From NCBI GenBank assembly GCA_021647785.1, contig JAKIUC010000032.1:1-51761 (forward strand): a stretch of 51,761 nucleotides of DNA, written 5' to 3'. Source of the stretch: Melioribacteraceae bacterium. GTDB lineage: Bacteria; Bacteroidota; Ignavibacteria; Ignavibacteriales; Melioribacteraceae. This document shows positions 49,698 to 51,761 of this stretch, piece after piece. The notes beneath the pieces were generated by a model. It saw only the letters and a program-made list of their open reading frames with translations, was not told the origin of the DNA and did not search any database. The first letter of the stretch is position 1. The number at the start of each line of letters is the position of its first letter. A program made the translations under genes and the position numbers.

Positions 49698-50933
49698 CTA
49701 AATTGTATGCACCACTAAACCATCTCTCAATTTTGGCTCGAACCAAGTCGATTTTGGAGGCATAGTTTCGCCAGCATTAGAGATACTTATTAAATCATCA
49801 ACACTTACCGGATACATTGAGAATGCCACTTTTGCTGCTCCGGAATTAACACGTTTTTCCAATTCTTCTGTGCCGCGTATTCCACCAATAAAATCGATAT
49901 TGTTATCTGTACGCGGATCAGAAATACCTAAGACTGGTTCTAATAAAAAGTTTTGAAGAAGTGAAACATCTAATTTGTCGCCAACAGCCTCGCCAGGAAC
50001 AACATTATCATTCGGAGTTAACATATACCATTTCTCACCTATGTACATTCCAATTTTTCCTTTCTCTGTAGGAGAGGGAATTTTGGTCACTTCAACTGTA
50101 AAACTAGCTTTTACTTTTTTAATGAAATCTTTTTCTGTTAAATTGTTTAATTCAAAAACTGCTCTATTATATGGAAGAATTTTCAATTGCTCTGCCGGAA
50201 AAAGAACAGCCATAAAATAATTATACTCTTCTTCTCCAGTGTGGTTGGGGTTTTCCTCCATTTTTATTTTTTGGGCACGGCTTGCACTTGCAGCCCTGTG
50301 ATGTCCATCAGCAATATAAAGGTGGTCTGCTTTTTCAATTTCAAATTGGATAATATCGTTTGCCTCTCTCGGCATAACCCAAACTGTGTGTGTAACCTCA
50401 TCATTGGTTGTAAAATCATAAACTGGTTCGTTGTTTTCTATTGTTTTTTCTACTAAATCATTTACATCATCAATGCCTTTGTAGGTTAAAAACACTGCAC
50501 CAGTTTGAACATTAGTTGTTACAATGTGGTTTGTTCTATCATCCTCTTTTGCACGGCGCGTTTTCTCGTGCTTCATAATTACATCATTGTTATAATCATC
50601 CACAGAAAATGTTGCAGCAATTCCAACTTGTGTAACATCTTTCCAGATTAACCGATAGATATAAAATCTTTTTTCATCATCGGTAACTAAGGGGGCTTCT
50701 TTAATTAAACGCTGCATATTTGAATTAGCTTTTTGATAAACTTCATCGGAGTAAGCATCAGTTTTTGCATCTAATTCAATCTCAGAACGTGTTACTCGCA
50801 AAAATGAAATTGGATTATCTTTCGCTAATTCTGCTGCCTCTTTTCTATTAACTACATCGTATGGTACACTTGCAACAAGATGAGCAACTCTTGCATCTGG
50901 TCTTAATCCATTAAATGGTCTAATTAAAGCCAT
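49698..50933 (-). CDS. DUF1015 family protein
   Basis: The 411-residue protein begins with IRPFNGLRPD and VASVPYDVVNRKEA, and carries the DUF1015 landmarks YIYRLIW, HEKTRRAKEDDR, YIADGHHRAASA and FMAVLFPAEQLKILPYNR. The function is not established; the family often travels with serine biosynthesis genes, as here with serC downstream. The ATG at 50933 (minus strand) has AAAGGAG a few nt upstream. It is cytoplasmic with no signal peptide. Confidence 0.92.
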   Translation of the reverse strand: MALIRPFNGLRPDARVAHLVASVPYDVVNRKEAAELAKDNPISFLRVTRSEIELDAKTDAYSDEVYQKANSNMQRLIKEAPLVTDDEKRFYIYRLIWKDVTQVGIAATFSVDDYNNDVIMKHEKTRRAKEDDRTNHIVTTNVQTGAVFLTYKGIDDVNDLVEKTIENNEPVYDFTTNDEVTHTVWVMPREANDIIQFEIEKADHLYIADGHHRAASASRAQKIKMEENPNHTGEEEYNYFMAVLFPAEQLKILPYNRAVFELNNLTEKDFIKKVKASFTVEVTKIPSPTEKGKIGMYIGEKWYMLTPNDNVVPGEAVGDKLDVSLLQNFLLEPVLGISDPRTDNNIDFIGGIRGTEELEKRVNSGAAKVAFSMYPVSVDDLISISNAGETMPPKSTWFEPKLRDGLVVHTI

Positions 50934-51628
50934 GTTTACTCCTTTTAACTGAAGATTTAAAGTAATTAAATTTTAAAATTGTGTAACAAATTTAAGACTT
51001 TTTATTGAGAATTTTGAGTAAAAGTAGAAACGAAATTTTTGAAAAAATCTAATATGGTTTGAATATTCAGATAGGATGAATCTGGATGCAGGTTACTAAG
51101 ATACAGTTAATGTTGTGCTTGCTTTGTTTGAGATTGTTTAGCCGTAGTGTCGTGTCAAGTATATAATGACGTACAAAAATCCCTCACCCCTCCAAAGGAG
51201 TCTTACAGACAACCCTCTCCCAAAGGGAGAGGGAGTAAAAGCCCCTCTCTTTTCAAGAGAGGGGTTATCTGTAAGACTCCTGTTATGTTAAAAGTCAAGT
51301 AAAACATTGAAATAGTTTATAGCACTCCCCTCAATTAATATTTGAAAGAGATAAAACTTCAATAGAATCCAATACGTTTTACCTCTTCCGTTTTGTTGGG
51401 GTAAAAAATTATTTATAAGAACATGGTATAAATTATTCTGTTAAATATTGTTCAACCTGTTATAAGCAGTACACTAAAATCGTGTCTGCAAGAAGTAAAT
51501 TATTTTATAATGTGTTGCCGTAATCTTCGGCAAATTCCTTTCCTCTTGCACTAGAAAGGGACAAGGAGTCTCAAACGGTCAACACTGATTTAAAGAACAA
51601 ACAACAGATAATATTATACTTAATAAAC
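50934..51628. other. Gene-free right flank with repeat DNA
   Basis: Apart from the element at 51144-51290, this stretch is AT-rich. The part from 51290 to 51628 is likely the non-coding end of the IS110-type element plus host DNA; I could not fix its boundary. No open frame with a good start was seen. Confidence 0.5.
51144..51290. repeat. Composite palindromic element, core inverted relative to the 4325 copy
   Basis: Left flank GTAGTGTCGTGTCAAGTATA (51144) matches the left end at 4325 nearly base for base over ~30 bp, but the GC-rich core (51181-51268; CCCTCACCCCTCC first, CCCCTCTCTT last) is in the opposite orientation to that at 4366-4452. Confidence 0.75.
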
Positions 51629-51761
51629 CTAAGTTACAACTGAGCAAACATATTCTTTTTCATTTTTCAACACGTAGTAAATTCTATTTAATAGTTTCTT
51701 TGCTATTCTAATGATAGCCTCTTGTGTACTAAGCCGTACCAAGTAATTATTATAAGCAAGT
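51629..51761 (-). CDS. IS110-type transposase, C-terminal fragment (cut by window edge)
   Basis: 43 residues in an open frame that enters from beyond the right edge: LAYNNYLVRLSTQEAIIRIA, then KKLLNRIYYVLKNEKEYV and CSVVT. The AIIRIAKKLLNRIYYVLKN block is the typical end of Bacteroidota IS110/IS116/IS902 transposases (DEDD-plus-Ser family). The catalytic parts are outside the window, so integrity is unknown. Confidence 0.7.
   Translation of the reverse strand, partial: LAYNNYLVRLSTQEAIIRIAKKLLNRIYYVLKNEKEYVCSVVT

Overview
The window is an AT-rich chromosomal stretch from a member of the Bacteroidota/Chlorobiota lineage, most likely Ignavibacteria (relatives of Ignavibacterium and Melioribacter). 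Nine predicted secreted proteins end in a type IX secretion system (T9SS) sorting domain with the signature [18 protein letters not shown] followed by VTLKVYDILGREVATLVN. That signature, the multiheme cytochromes with beta-propeller partners, and intergenic spaces filled with short palindromic repeats all fit this group. No tRNA, rRNA or CRISPR array was seen.

Layout. 1-1.8 kb: the tail of a sigma-54 activator and a Ser/Thr kinase with PEGA domains. 2-19.3 kb: an array of T9SS cargo genes (kelch protein, two VIT/VWA proteins, an unknown, two tandem paralogues, an FN3 protein, an exo/endonuclease-phosphatase-fold protein) plus one TPR/membrane protein. 19.5-27.7 kb: housekeeping and metabolic genes (small basic protein, KamA-type radical SAM enzyme, Nfu, RsmI, ProS, alpha/beta hydrolase, ORF6N protein, PLP decarboxylase). 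27.7-28.5 kb: a gene-free block of nested repeats.

28.5-41.6 kb is the most notable region. It holds six multiheme c-type cytochromes with about 45 predicted haem sites in total, two NHL-type beta-propeller proteins, an outer-membrane beta-barrel, and a histidine kinase/NarL-type response regulator pair. The order propeller lipoprotein, 5-haem lipoprotein, beta-barrel, 15-haem cytochrome, 5-haem and 4-haem small cytochromes suggests an outer-membrane electron conduit (extracellular electron transfer). The two-component system sits in front of the second half, next to two NarL-like dyads and a 10-bp tandem repeat. 41.7-45.2 kb: an M23/FN3 T9SS cargo and an unknown secreted protein. 45.3-50.9 kb, minus strand: tryptophanase-like lyase, DoxX/thioredoxin membrane protein, lipoprotein, SerC and DUF1015. 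The right edge carries the 3' end of an IS110-type transposase.

A second theme is short palindromic elements. At least four families are inserted in frame into the same linker of T9SS sorting domains, and a second loop of the domain carries another family. Several T9SS genes are followed by 'echoes' of their own last codons interleaved with hairpins. All function calls come from reading motifs by eye; no database search was run.
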